Positions 1-9,585 of a DNA stretch of 64,000 bases are shown piece after piece. The notes under the pieces were generated by a model. The model was not told the origin of the DNA. It ran no database searches and was given only the letters and a program-made list of their open reading frames with translations. Position numbers and translations under genes: made by a program. Each line of letters starts with the position of its first letter. Position 1 is the first letter of the stretch. Source of the stretch: Cordylochernes scorpioides (Eukaryota; Arthropoda; Arachnida; Pseudoscorpiones; Chernetidae); contig CP092870.1 of the NCBI GenBank assembly GCA_030710605.1, positions 54,697,921-54,761,920 of the forward strand. Direction: 5' to 3'.

Positions 1-930
1 TGCTTCCAGAGATAGTCTTCTCAACCTTTTTTAACCTTCGTCTTAGAGAGTAGAAACTCCATGGGTCTTTACTGCTCCGAATATCTTTGAAGGTACGAAA
101 GGCATGTAAAGCTTCAGTGGCAAATTCTGAATTTCAATTTAAAAAATTCATCAAGAGAGCTTTATCCTGTAGTGACTGCATTCCAGAGAAAAATATATTA
201 TCCGAGATAGATCAATACTCGTATTTTTCAAATAAATTAAATGGAATATTATCGATACTGAAAGAGAGTTTTTTTTTAATTAAAAAATTAAAATTTATTA
301 TTTTCGAAATTTATATCGCTGAGAGGATTCCAGCAACCGCATCAAAGATATATATATATTTTTTTTTTGCTTCATTTTTTAAATTGCCTTCACTTATTTT
401 ACATATCTCGGATTGCATTTTAAAAATCGTCATCCAATTCTTCTACTTTTGGCGGAAAAGGTGTTTTATTAATTTATCATTTTATATTAATAGGATTCTT
501 TCCTGGTATCCAAAAAGGAAAATTACATGTGGATCAGTTATATTTTTCAATTTATCAAACTATTTGGCCGCTTAATCTCTGATTCTGGTATAGCGTCATC
601 TAGTGAAAAAAATTGTAACTAATATAAATATATATTTTTTTCTTATTTGCTCAAAATATTTCCATAGCATCCTGAACACAATGGTGTTTCTCGCATTGCC
701 CTAGCGCACATGTTAGGAAGTTTTTAATTTTTAAAGTTGGGCAAGAATTTTGGATCAACCTGTATATCTAAAGAATAATAGAATCTCTATTTATTATATT
801 AGATTTAAAAGATAAATGTATTTTCTGAAATTTTAGCTCTCTATTCAAAAATTGTTTCTGAAATTTGTTTCCAATTTATAAATATATAATAGTTCATTGC
901 TTATAAACGGCCTTAATATATTATTGTTTT
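1..930. other. AT-rich stretch without a recognisable gene
   Basis: No intact gene is recognised here. A 162-codon open frame at 87-575 on the + strand is rich in Phe and Ile and matches no family I know. The opposite strand over 20-590 reads as several open blocks broken by stops, which would fit a decayed coding sequence, but I cannot name it. The rest is AT-rich with homopolymer runs. This would be upstream or an early intron of the GMC gene that begins to be visible near 1010. Confidence 0.3.
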
Positions 931-1009
931 ACAGGTGGCTAGTGAAGACTTTGGGATGTCTCAGTCTCTGGATTGTCGTAGCAAACTCTTTTGATTTTTT
1001 TTTGCCCAG

Positions 1010-1033
1010 CGTCTAACTACGACTACATCGTGG
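1010..1033 (+). CDS. GMC oxidoreductase, exon 1 (3' end), start of FAD-binding fold
   Basis: Codons at 1012-1032 read S-N-Y-D-Y-I-V, and one further base (1033) precedes the donor GTAAGT at 1034. Joined in phase 1 to exon 2 this gives YDYIV-VGAGTAGC, the first beta strand and glycine-rich ADP-binding turn that opens the FAD domain of GMC oxidoreductases. The 5' limit is uncertain. An acceptor-like TTTTGCCCAG ends at 1009, which would make a 24-base microexon, but the exon could extend further upstream; that frame meets a stop near 980. Signal peptide and start codon are not identified. The donor region is multiplied in the adjoining tandem array. Confidence 0.6.
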
Positions 1034-1430
1034 GTAAGTTCTTTAGTATTTACGTCTATATCGTGGGTAAGTTTTTTAACACTTACGTATATATCGTGCA
1101 GTAATTTCTTTAATATTTACGTCTACATCGTGGGTAAGTTCTTTAATACTTACATCAATATCGTGGGTAAGTTCTTTAATACTTACGTCTATATCGTGGG
1201 TAAGTTCTTTAATACTTACGTCTATATCGTGGCTAAGTTATTTAATACTTACATCTATATTGTGGGTATGTTCTTTAATACTCCATTCTATATCTCTCTC
1301 TTGGGTAAGTTTATTCAATATTTACATCTATATCGTGGCTAAGTTCTTTAATACTCATATCTATATCGGGTGTGAGTTCTTTAATACTTACATCTATATC
1401 AAGGTATAAGTTCTTTAATACATACATCTA
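1015..1430 (+). repeat. 33-bp tandem array made of the exon 1 end plus splice donor
   Basis: About 12 units of about 33 bp follow each other from 1015. The first unit is the genuine exon end with its donor. Later units keep the pattern TAYGTCTATATCGTG followed by GGTAAGTTCTTTAATACT. Units 4 to 6 (about 1117-1215) are nearly identical and units 9 to 12 are degenerate. Most copies keep a GTAAGT donor in the same phase. Since 33 is a multiple of three, 1130-1342 stays open on the + strand. Use of a later donor would add multiples of 11 residues before the glycine-rich loop. Confidence 0.85.
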
Positions 1431-1434
1431 TATG

Positions 1435-2250
1435 CCGCTGGCTGTCATCTTTTTGGACCTTAAGTTGGCGTTCGACAGTCTCAGCAGGAGCTATCTGTTC
1501 ACCCTGTTGGAAAGGCTAGCCTTACCATCTTCCTTTTTCGGGTAGATTGCTGTCCTCTACAGAGAAGCAGACGCCACCATTCGGATTAGAGATGTCCACA
1601 CATGGGCCTTTCCTCTTATCAGCGAGGTGAGACAAGGATGTCCTCTCAGCACACTCTCTTCCGAAACTGAGTTGCGGATCTACCACGCCGCCTCGAGAGG
1701 ATTATAGGCCGCTGTAGCGTGGGTCGTCTATGCGGATAACATTGTACTCTTCATCAGGGACGATGCTCAGTTTGAGCTCGTTCCCCTGATCTTCGAAGAG
1801 TTCCGCATGGTCTCCGGGGTGGCTGTCACCTCAAGCAAAAGCTGCAGGCTCTGGTGCGGTTTCTCGAAGCACCAGACAGATTCTCCTCTAGGAATCTCCT
1901 GGACATCCGAGTAGCTGATTGTCCTGGGCTGCACTATCACCGTCGGAAACAACGTCATCTCCCAGTCATCCAAATCGATGGGGGCTGCTAGAAAAAGCAA
2001 TCGTGAGGTGGTCACCCTTCACTGGCGGCTTGTTGCTGGTGAATCGTGCTCGCGTGGCCAACAGCTTGGTCCTGGGTTCCATCCTTCACCACCTCCACGG
2101 CTACGTTACACCTTGAAACGGCGGCTGCCGGACGCGGTTCGTGTGAGAATCGAGCTGAGTCTCGTGGATTCCTCAAGAACATCTTTGCGCCTCCTGTTAA
2201 TTATTACCACGACTGCAGAAAAATATCATAATCTCATGGATTCCAAGATC
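1435..2250 (+). pseudogene. Non-LTR retrotransposon reverse-transcriptase relic
   Basis: Conceptual translation from about 1435 reads FLDLKLAFDS (RT motif A region) followed at about 1626 by EVRQGCPLS, the motif B block of LINE reverse transcriptases. A motif C block reads YADN at about 1731-1742, where active enzymes have YADD. Stops and frame changes interrupt it (for example a TAG at about 1542). It starts directly at the end of the 33-bp array and no 3' tail is clear. It lies in intron 1 of the GMC gene. Family-level placement (R2, R1 or another clade) is not possible from the relic. Confidence 0.7.
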
Positions 2251-2484
2251 AAGCAAATGCTCGACAATATCTCTATTCTCAAAATAATCAGCATCAAGTA
2301 ATAATTCTATACTACTCTAATATTAAAAATCAACAGAAAATCTCATTTTTTATAACATATATATTATTTGTGGTAGTGAAAGCTTGGGTGATTAGGTATT
2401 ATCTAGTTTGCATACTTACTATTATTACCTAGTAATTGACATAGCCAAGTGTTTTGTAGCTAACCTGAATACCAATTGTTGCAG

Positions 2485-2686
2485 TGGGAGCTGGAACAGC
2501 TGGATGCGTTTTGGCTAACAGACTTTCTGCGGATGGTTCAACTGTACTACTCCTGGAATACGGAGTAGTAATGGGAACACTGAATGATATTCCTTCATCC
2601 AGTTTATTTGGATGAAGTATTTCGACTTCACTCGGAAGTATGAAGCTGTACGTTCAGACCAATATTGCCTTGGCATAGAAAACCGG
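2485..2686 (+). CDS. GMC oxidoreductase, exon 2 (FAD-binding domain), one frame slip
   Basis: The acceptor TTGTTGCAG ends at 2484 and the donor GTAAGTT starts at 2687. The first part reads VGAGTAGCVLANRLS and then VLLLEYG, the dinucleotide-binding core and second strand of the FAD fold. The second part reads WMKYFDFTRKYEA and YCLGIENR, matching the segment before the RC-x-x-P-x-GK block of insect GMC enzymes. The two parts are in different frames: frame 1 meets TGA at about 2612-2614 just after an L-F-G, so one extra base (or two missing) lies near 2607-2613. This is either an assembly error or a disabling lesion. The exon ends in phase 0 and joins exon 3 without loss. Confidence 0.8.
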
Positions 2687-3079
2687 GTAAGTTATTGAAT
2701 GACATTTTAGCTGTATTCTATATCTTTTCGGTTCCAAAATCACTTCATTAGGTACCGCTCAACAAGAGCAACCTAGTTTATGATAATTGAAACAATAAAT
2801 AATATGTGAAGGTTATTCACATATTAAACAGAAGGTTAAAACGGGATTAAATCCCGGTTCATGACTGTCGAGAATCGAGGGTGTTACCCACTCGTCCACC
2901 GACTTTGTTTGATTCTTCTTTATCTTTTAATATAAAAAATCGTTAATTATTTATGTTAACTATCATAATTGTAGTATTCTCTAATGAAATCAATGTATTT
3001 TTTTATTAACAACTAAAATTTGAAATAATCGTTTTTGGTAATTTTCTCGTGAAAATTAAACAATGTCGCGTAGATATTT

Positions 3080-3700
3080 GGGAAAGTAAATTTCAGGATG
3101 ATACAGCAATTCATTATTGTAAGAAAACAATTCGAAATTTATAAAAAATCTTGAAAAGCATTGAGGGAAGTAGATAGAGTAGCAAAATATTAATATAAAA
3201 ATTTAAAACATTTTGATAAATAATCACTACTTCGCTACATAGCTCCTTTCCAACGGGAGCTGTGATTTACAGCTTTGTAAATTTTGTTGCTACTGACATG
3301 TATCTGACCTTCTTCATCAATAATTCCTAGTACTTTAAAGTCCTTTCTCTTGCGGCGTGAGGAGCGGCTTTGTAGTCATATCATCTATAGGGACATATTG
3401 AAGGAAGTTCTTGGCTCTGAAACAGCGATTTGATCCTGGAGCCAGTCTCTGAAAATGAGGTCCACTGCACCCATGGCCTCAACGACTTCTCAGCAACTTT
3501 CAGTTTGTCTTCTCTAATCTACCCAGCATCTCCTCCAAATGTTACATAGAAAATTAGGAAAGATAAAATCAGGATAATGCACCAATTTATTTATGGCAAG
3601 AAACAAACTAAAATTTATGAAGATATTAGAGAAGCATTGAAGGAAGTATACAGAGAGTATCATAATGTAAATATTAAAATCAATAATTTAGTCATAAAAG
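3080..3700. repeat. Dispersed repeat, copy 1 (paired with 7310-8010)
   Basis: Two short direct repeats (about 3080-3200 and 3555-3690), both with GGAAARAYAAAMTTCAGGAT followed by CARCAATTTATT, flank a GC-richer core. The core (about 3240-3550) begins AGCTCCTTTCCAACGGGAGC and contains CTTGCGGCGTGAGGAGCGGC. The same order recurs with divergence at 7310-8010. Direct repeats around a core suggest a degenerate LTR-type or composite element. No protein is recognised on either strand. Confidence 0.5.
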
Positions 3701-3871
3701 TATAATTCGGCTCTCATAATATTTTTAATTGTAGTATAGGGATAGAAACAAAAACGCTTATCGACTTCTAATCAGTGTTTGTCAATAAGATAAAATAATA
3801 AAATTTAAGTGGAATAATTGAGAATATATGCCTTCAGAAAAATGGATTTCATCAGTTTCTTTTTATATATA

Positions 3872-4010
3872 ATGGCAATACAAGCTTTCAGGCTCAACAG
3901 CTCTTCGACAGGTATAACTACGCTACTGAAACCATTTTTAGTATCCTATTCATACCTGTCGAAGGGCTGTTGAGCCCGAAAGATTGTATTGCGGTTATTT
4001 GAAAAGAAAC
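3872..4010. repeat. Inverted repeat with hammerhead-like fold on both arms
   Basis: The left arm (about 3874-3922) and right arm (about 3952-3995) are inverted copies around CTCAACAGC, CTTCGACAGG and TATA blocks. On the + strand the right arm reads CTGTCGA (3956-3962), a GGGC/GCCC stem with a six-base loop, GAAA (3978-3981), and then GTAT, which pairs with the ATAC just before CTGTCGA. The left arm read on the minus strand gives the same layout with GAAAGCT. The layout is that of a hammerhead ribozyme with a tiny stem III, except that the core has CUGU where a canonical core has CUGA. Confidence 0.5.
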
Positions 4011-4404
4011 TCTTCCTTCAGCGAATTGTCTTTTGCTTATAAATTAACCGAGGGGATTATAATATTAACAAGGATTTCATCAGATTAAACAAACGCCATC
4101 CTAAAGTTAGACAATCTCTTATATACATCGGAGTTCTATGTTTTAGAGATGTGAAATTTTAATACCGTAGAATTCATTTAAAAGAAGAATTATTCTTAGA
4201 CGAGAACTATTCGAAGATTTTTTACCCTTTTAGCTCGGAATACAACTGCGTTTTTTACATTAACCTCATAAAGGGGTTCTAGAAAGAAGCCAGGACCCAT
4301 TTTAATTTTCAAAATGCTCCCTTACCTAATGTAGGGTGGTCTGAGGTGGCTGTTTATTTTGGGCCTTTGATCTACCAATCAGAGCTCGGTACCTTGGTCT
4401 ATCC

Positions 4405-4590
4405 CAGGGGTCGGCAAACCTTTGAGTCCAAAGAGTCAAAAATATAAAAGTTTTCAGAGATCGGTAAATATTTTTGTTGCCAATAATAAATAGTACTCAC
4501 ATAAATAATATTTGCGCATGGAAAACTATTTAAAGAGCCTCAGCTTCACATCCGAAGAGCCACATGTGGCTCGCGAGCCGCAGTTTGCCG
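4405..4590. mobile_element. hAT-type MITE, right end truncated
   Basis: The left end reads CAGGGGTCGGCAAAC and the right end reads GAGCCGCAGTTTGCCGA, an inverted repeat. The inner part contains AGAGCCACATGTGGCTCGCG. These are features of widespread non-autonomous hAT elements. The right terminal bases appear missing after GCCGA. It carries no coding sequence. Confidence 0.65.
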
Positions 4591-4799
4591 AAATCTGGTT
4601 TATTCCTATCACCTTGGTGGGTGGAATTTACTTCTATGATGGCTTTGAAGTCTGCCTGGCTGGTGGTTGGTACAGTCTCAGGATCTTTGTCCTTTTAAGC
4701 AGATAGCATGATGGAAATCTGCGCTTGGGCAGCTTCTGGCGCAAAGTGGTTGACTAATGATGCAGCTGCAGTTGTGATTGGAGCAGACTGGAAAATTCT

Positions 4800-5130
4800 T
4801 GCAGTTCATCTTTTTATGTCCCATCAACTGAAACCCTAGTTTGAATTGGCAAACTCAGAACTTTACAGTCGATATGATCTTAGAAAAATCCATGATCTAT
4901 TCCCGTCACTAAGTGGACAGTTCAATTCTCTTGTGTTCCATCAACGAAGCTTCAGTTCAAATAGACAAACGCAGAACCTTTCTACACAGTCACGATGCTC
5001 TTCTTAGTACGTGATCATTTCCCGTCACTAGGTGGACAGTTCATTCTTCTATGTTCCATCAACTGAAGCCTTAGTTTAAGTAGGAAACGCAGAACTTTCC
5101 TTCACAGTCACAATGATCTTTTTTTGAAGA
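4800..5130. repeat. Tandem repeat, about 118-bp unit, three copies
   Basis: Three adjoining units share TTCCATCAAC, a Gly-poor AT stretch, ACGCAGAACTTT, CACAGTCAC and then CCCGTCACTAGGTGGACAGTT. Copies diverge by substitutions and small indels. It lies in intron 2 of the GMC gene. No coding content is seen. Confidence 0.6.
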
Positions 5131-5562
5131 TAGCTAATGAAAATGAAGGCCCCCATTCTTTTAGGTCCAGAAAGGTATAAAAGCGGAAGAGCTTACGACA
5201 AATTGAACATTTATATTTAATCGTTTCAATAAACATAATGTGTATTATATATAGATTATGTTTCATAAATATCACCATTTGTATTTTGGTATACTGTGTG
5301 ACTTCACAGCTCTCTTTGATGTGATATATGAATAAATTAGTCTAGAGGCTACTTAAAATAGAGTTATCTCAATATTCATTTATCTAACCTTTTAGGATGG
5401 TTAAAATACGTTCTAGAAAAATGCAAGATATGTCTGAAGTAAGAATCAAAGCTGAAGAGTCTGTCAAATGGTAACCTGGTGAGCGAAAAATATCACTAGT
5501 TCACATTTATTAACATTTTTTGAAAAATCTTTTTCAGATACTGTAAATGAAGGAATGTGCAG

Positions 5563-5749
5563 AGATGCCATCTACCTGCAGGAAAGGCTGTTGGTGGAGG
5601 GAGTGCAGTCAACAAAATGTTCTACACCCGGGGAAACAGAAAAGATTTCGACACTTGGGTTGAGAAATCTGGAGCTACAGGATGGGGTTGGGACGATGTC
5701 CTTCCTTACTTTGTTTCCCTGGAGGACTACTTGGAATATCAGGACCCAG
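5563..5749 (+). CDS. GMC oxidoreductase, exon 3, GMC signature 1
   Basis: The reading starts [17 protein letters not shown], the first GMC signature block that binds the FAD pyrophosphate, and continues [14 protein letters not shown] and [11 protein letters not shown]. The acceptor is TGTGCAG ending at 5562. A more upstream AG at 5537 would bring a TGA into frame, so 5563 is preferred; it also fits exon 2 exactly (GIENR-RCHLP). The donor GTATAG starts at 5750 and the exon ends in phase 1. A 130-bp satellite begins about 100 bases beyond this donor. Confidence 0.9.
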
Positions 5750-5849
5750 GTATAGTTAACATTCTTTGTTCAATAACATACACGCACTTTTTAAAGGACA
5801 TAACTTAAGGATGTCGAAATTATTTATTGTCACTGCAAATGAAAGATAT

Positions 5850-7140
5850 GTTAAGGAGACAGAGTCAATTCTGTTCACCTTGGTTATCTCGTGTGTCTTC
5901 AATAAAGGTCATTGTTTATCAAATATCAGAGTTTTTGTCTTAATCTCGATATATATGCTAAAAAGTTCAATTTACAAAGTTTTGTCTCCGTGAAGTGTAT
6001 AAACACCAGGTCATCTCGTTTTATTCAATAAAGGTTACTGTGTATCAAATATCTTTAGAGTTAATGTCCGAATCCCGATATATATGCTAAAGAGTACAAA
6101 TTCCTTAAGTTTTGTTCATGAGTATATGCACATTTGGCTATCTCGTGGGCCAACAATAAAGGACACTGTGTATCAAATATCTTTTGGAGTAATTGTCTGA
6201 ATTCATATATATATATGCTAAAAGTACTATTTCCTCATGTTTTGTCTCCATGAGTGTATACACACTCGGGTATCTCGTGTGTATTCAATAAAGGTCACTG
6301 TGCATCAAATATCTTTCAGAGTTATTGTCTGAATCACGATATACATGCTAAAATGTACAATATTCTAAGGTTTGTCTCCATGAGTGTATACCCGCTTGGT
6401 TATCTCGTGTGTATTCAATAAAGGTCACTGTGTATCAAATACCTTTCAGAGTCATTTTATGAATCCCGATATATATGCTAAAAGTACTATTTTCTCAGGT
6501 TTTGTCTCCATAAATGTATACACACTTGGTTATCTCGTGTGTATTCAATAAAGGTCACTGTGCATCAAATATCTTTCAGAGTTATTGTCTGAATCACGAT
6601 ATACATGCTAAAAAGTACAATTTTCTAAGGTTTGTCCCCATGAGTGTATACCCACTTGGTTATCTCGTGTGTATTCAATAAAGGTCACTGTGTATCAATA
6701 CCTTTCAGAGTCATTTTATGAATCCCGATATATATGCCAAAAGTACTATTTTCTTAGGTTTTGTCTCCATGAGTGTATACACACTTGGTTATCTCTTGTG
6801 TATACAATAAAGGTCACTGTGTATCAAATACCTTTCAGAGTTATTTTATGAATCCCGATATACATGCTAAAAAGTATAATTTGTTTGAGTTTTGTCTCCG
6901 TGAGTGTATACACACTTGGTTATCTCGTGTGTATTCAATAAAGATCACTGTGTATTCAATACCTTTCAGAGTTATTTTCTGCATCCCGAATACATGATTC
7001 CTTAATGTTCGTCCATGAGTGTATACACACTTGATTTCTCATGTGTCTGCAATAGGGTCACTGTAATATCTCTCACAGTTATTGTCTGAATCCTGATATA
7101 CATGCTAAAAGGTACAACTTTTTCAAGTTTTTTTTCCACA
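5850..7140. repeat. 130-bp satellite array, about ten copies
   Basis: Units spaced about 130 bp carry TATCTCGTGTGTATTCAATA, AAGGTCACTGTGTATCAAAT, CTTTCAGAGTTATT, a CGATATATATGCTAAAA segment and TTTTGTCTCCATGAGTGTAT. Anchors fall near 5890, 6020, 6146, 6281, 6411, 6541, 6671, 6801, 6931 and 7045. Related single or partial units occur inverted at 24165-24395 and 44130-44240, so the sequence is dispersed as well as tandem. Short open frames within it are by-products of the repeat. Confidence 0.85.
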
Positions 7141-7309
7141 TGAATATAATCCCTTGTATAAATAGTAAGTTGAAATTATTAGGCTTAAATAAATACATTT
7201 ATTTTTATTAATTCAAATATCTAGCTTTTAAACCCGAAATATAGAGATCTGAAATTAATTTAAAAAATATATATTATCCATGGAAGTTTAATGTTTTCAC
7301 CTCAACTAA

Positions 7310-8010
7310 CGTGGAAAATTAGGAAGGACAAACTTCAGGATGATAGCAATTTATTTAGGGCAAATACAATTATAAATGATAAGAAAAAGATAAGCAACGA
7401 GGGAAGTTTACAGAGTAGCACATTATAAACATGAAATATTATACTCTGTTAAAAAAAATAAGGAATATTTTTGTTGCCTAGCTCCTTCCCTATGGGAGCT
7501 GTGACGCACAGCTAGTAATTATTGTAGATACTGACATGGATCTGACGTGTTTCTGCCAAGGATTGCATCGATGTCTTGGAACACTGTCCTTAGTACTATT
7601 GCGTTCTTTTTCTTGCGGCGTGAAGAACGGCTTTGTGTCGTATCGTCTATAGGACATCGTCATCTTGAGGGAAGTCTTGGCTTTGACACGGCGGTGGAAT
7701 CCTGGAGCCAGTCTCGGAAAATGTAGATCACAGCACCAATGGACTCTAGGTTCTCTCGGCGATCTTCAGTTTGTCTTCCTTAATTTACCCAATAATTCAC
7801 CCAAAATGCCACGTGGAAAATTAGGAAAGACAAACTTCAGGAGAGAATATGGGTTTACGTGCTACTAACCAAAATGTATGATTTTCGAGGCCAAAAAGAA
7901 AACTTCAGTATGACTCAGCAATTTATTTAATGCAAATACAAATTATGAATGATAAACAAAATTCAAGTAATGAGGGAGGTTTACTGAGTAGAAAAAAAAT
8001 ATATAAACAT
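7310..8010. repeat. Dispersed repeat, copy 2 (paired with 3080-3700)
   Basis: Same layout as the copy at 3080: flanking direct repeats near 7310-7440 and 7820-8010, core beginning AGCTCCTTCCCTATGGGAGC and containing TTGCGGCGTGAAGAACGGC, then CTGGAGCCAGTCTCGG and CTTCAGTTTGTCTTCC. No coding region is supported. Confidence 0.5.
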
Positions 8011-8094
8011 AAAAATTTTACTCTGTTAATAAAATAATAAATACCTTGTTACAATATTCTTTATGTATAATATAATCGATTGAATCGATCGGAA

Positions 8095-8330
8095 ATATAT
8101 CGATAAATAAATCTTTAATCAAAAAGGCATATATTTGATTAAAATATAATATATTTTTCAATATTTAAGTTGGCTCAACGCCAACCTTTCTCAATATATC
8201 ATAGCATATTTATGTAAACAACACACTCAGCGCCACGTAACATCAATATTTTGAAAAAGGTTGTCGTACAGCCAACTGATATATTCGCAATAGATTTTGA
8301 TCCAATATATGCCTTTTAATTAAATATGGA
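8095..8330. mobile_element. Palindromic MITE, family A, copy 1
   Basis: The ends are inverted copies of a segment with AAAGGCATATATT, a TTGATYAAAATATA stretch and AGTTGGCTCAACGCCAACC. The middle holds AACACACTCAGCGCCACGTA. Other copies lie at 11451-11771, 15160-15300, 24735-25140, 26530-26755 and 45815-45955. Each keeps AAGGTTGGCGTTCAGCCAAC and CCAATATATGCCTTTT. It is non-coding. Confidence 0.7.
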
Positions 8331-8719
8331 TTATAAATTTGATAAATATCTTAATAAACCTTGAAATAGTACCTTATAAATAAATTATGTAGACAATAAT
8401 AATTAATTTTTACATGAAATTAAAAGATTTAAGCATGAATGTTTATTTTATAAACAATACAAAACTTTTCAACTGTCCTTGATGTGATGAATAAATATAT
8501 TGGGAGGGCCAGGCTTATCAGTAGTGAAACTTCCCAGCGGTTTTCTCAATTCAATCCACCAGACAGCTTCTTAGAGCTCTAATACTGTATTGGACGATTC
8601 TGCTTATATACGCAGTACTGAAGGGTAACAGAGAATTAAAAACAACAATTTAAAAATTCATAGCAGGAGATTTTAAAGGAATGAAGATATATAAACCCAG
8701 ACCTAACTAGATCCTAAAG

Positions 8720-9060
8720 AAACGGCAAAACTCTCACAAGACCCAACACACTCCGGACCATATATACAGTTGCCCTGCCATTCTTGCAGCCTTCTATATG
8801 GCAGACATCAATCCAGATTAGGACATCCATATGGACAAGCCACCTCTGTTGGCTGGTATTGTGATCAGGGTGCATAGACTGATCTGATCTGATCCATGGA
8901 CAAGGCACCACCACTCTAAAAGAGCTTTCAGCCTCTATATGGCAGGCATCAATCCAGAAAGAGGACATCCATATGAACAAGGCACCTCTGTTGGCTGGTA
9001 TTGGGATCAGGGTGCATGAACTGATCCGATCTGCTCCATGGACAAGACACCCACCACCAC
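8720..9060. repeat. Two-copy tandem duplication, about 150 bp
   Basis: TATATGGCAGACATCAATCC, GGACATCCATATG, ACCTCTGTTGGCTGGTATTG and GATCAGGGTGCAT recur in the same order at about 8795-8935 and 8935-9055. The two copies differ by a few substitutions. No gene is recognised. Confidence 0.7.
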
Positions 9061-9379
9061 CACTGAATGGTGGAATTTCAGAAATGGTTTCAAGAAAACT
9101 ATGAACATAAGCTTTTAGGGCAGTATAATTACATTTGGATTACATTAAATACATTAGATAGACTTAATTCGATAGTCAACAAATTTATAAATGGATGAAT
9201 GCAATGACGTTTGATCAAGGTCTTCTTTTTGGTTTATATAAATTATACAAGGCCACAGTCACCGTTCGGAGGAGATAAATTGAATCGCCCGAATGCCGTG
9301 GTCCATTTGGACGAGGAAAGCGAAGACTAGAACACGGCTGATTCCACACTCGCCTGTGATTCGCTAACCATGAAGTATG

Positions 9380-9535
9380 CACGAAGGAATGTATGACCAT
9401 TGTACATGCGTCAGACAGAAGGCTGTTGTTGGGTGCTGCGCTGCCTGGAGTATAGGAGCTACATCTATTAATTCTTCCTGTGATGAATTTGTATAAGACC
9501 GGTGGTCTTAATAAAGCTTTGTGTGATTACATTAG
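9380..9535 (+). repeat. LTR-like repeat, family B, copy 1
   Basis: Contains GGGTGCTGCGCTGCCTGGAG, TTCTTCCTGTG, ATAAGACCGGTGGTCTTAAT and AATAAAGCTTTGTGTG, a poly(A)-signal arrangement typical of LTR R regions. Copies lie at 13590-13720 (minus), 23290-23400 and 23425-23545 (minus, in tandem) and 42680-42792 (+). No internal coding region accompanies them, so solo LTRs or a non-autonomous element are likely. Confidence 0.5.
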
Positions 9536-9585
9536 AAATATTACATTATATATAGATAGCGCGTTATTACTCTTTGTTATTAATA

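Noticed and set aside
87..575. 162-codon open frame as a gene
   Set aside because: Low-complexity AT-driven composition (Phe, Ile, Lys, Ser), no domain, no splice or start support.
1130..1342. 70-codon repeat protein
   Set aside because: Open only because the 33-bp unit is a multiple of three; no start context or independent evidence of translation.
1015..1430. Evenly spaced short repeats resembling a CRISPR array
   Set aside because: Units adjoin without unique spacers, and the context is a spliced eukaryotic gene; it is a tandem minisatellite.
5538..5562. Upstream acceptor for GMC exon 3 after the T-rich tract ending at 5537
   Set aside because: It brings an in-frame TGA (5548-5550); the acceptor ending at 5562 joins exon 2 without loss.
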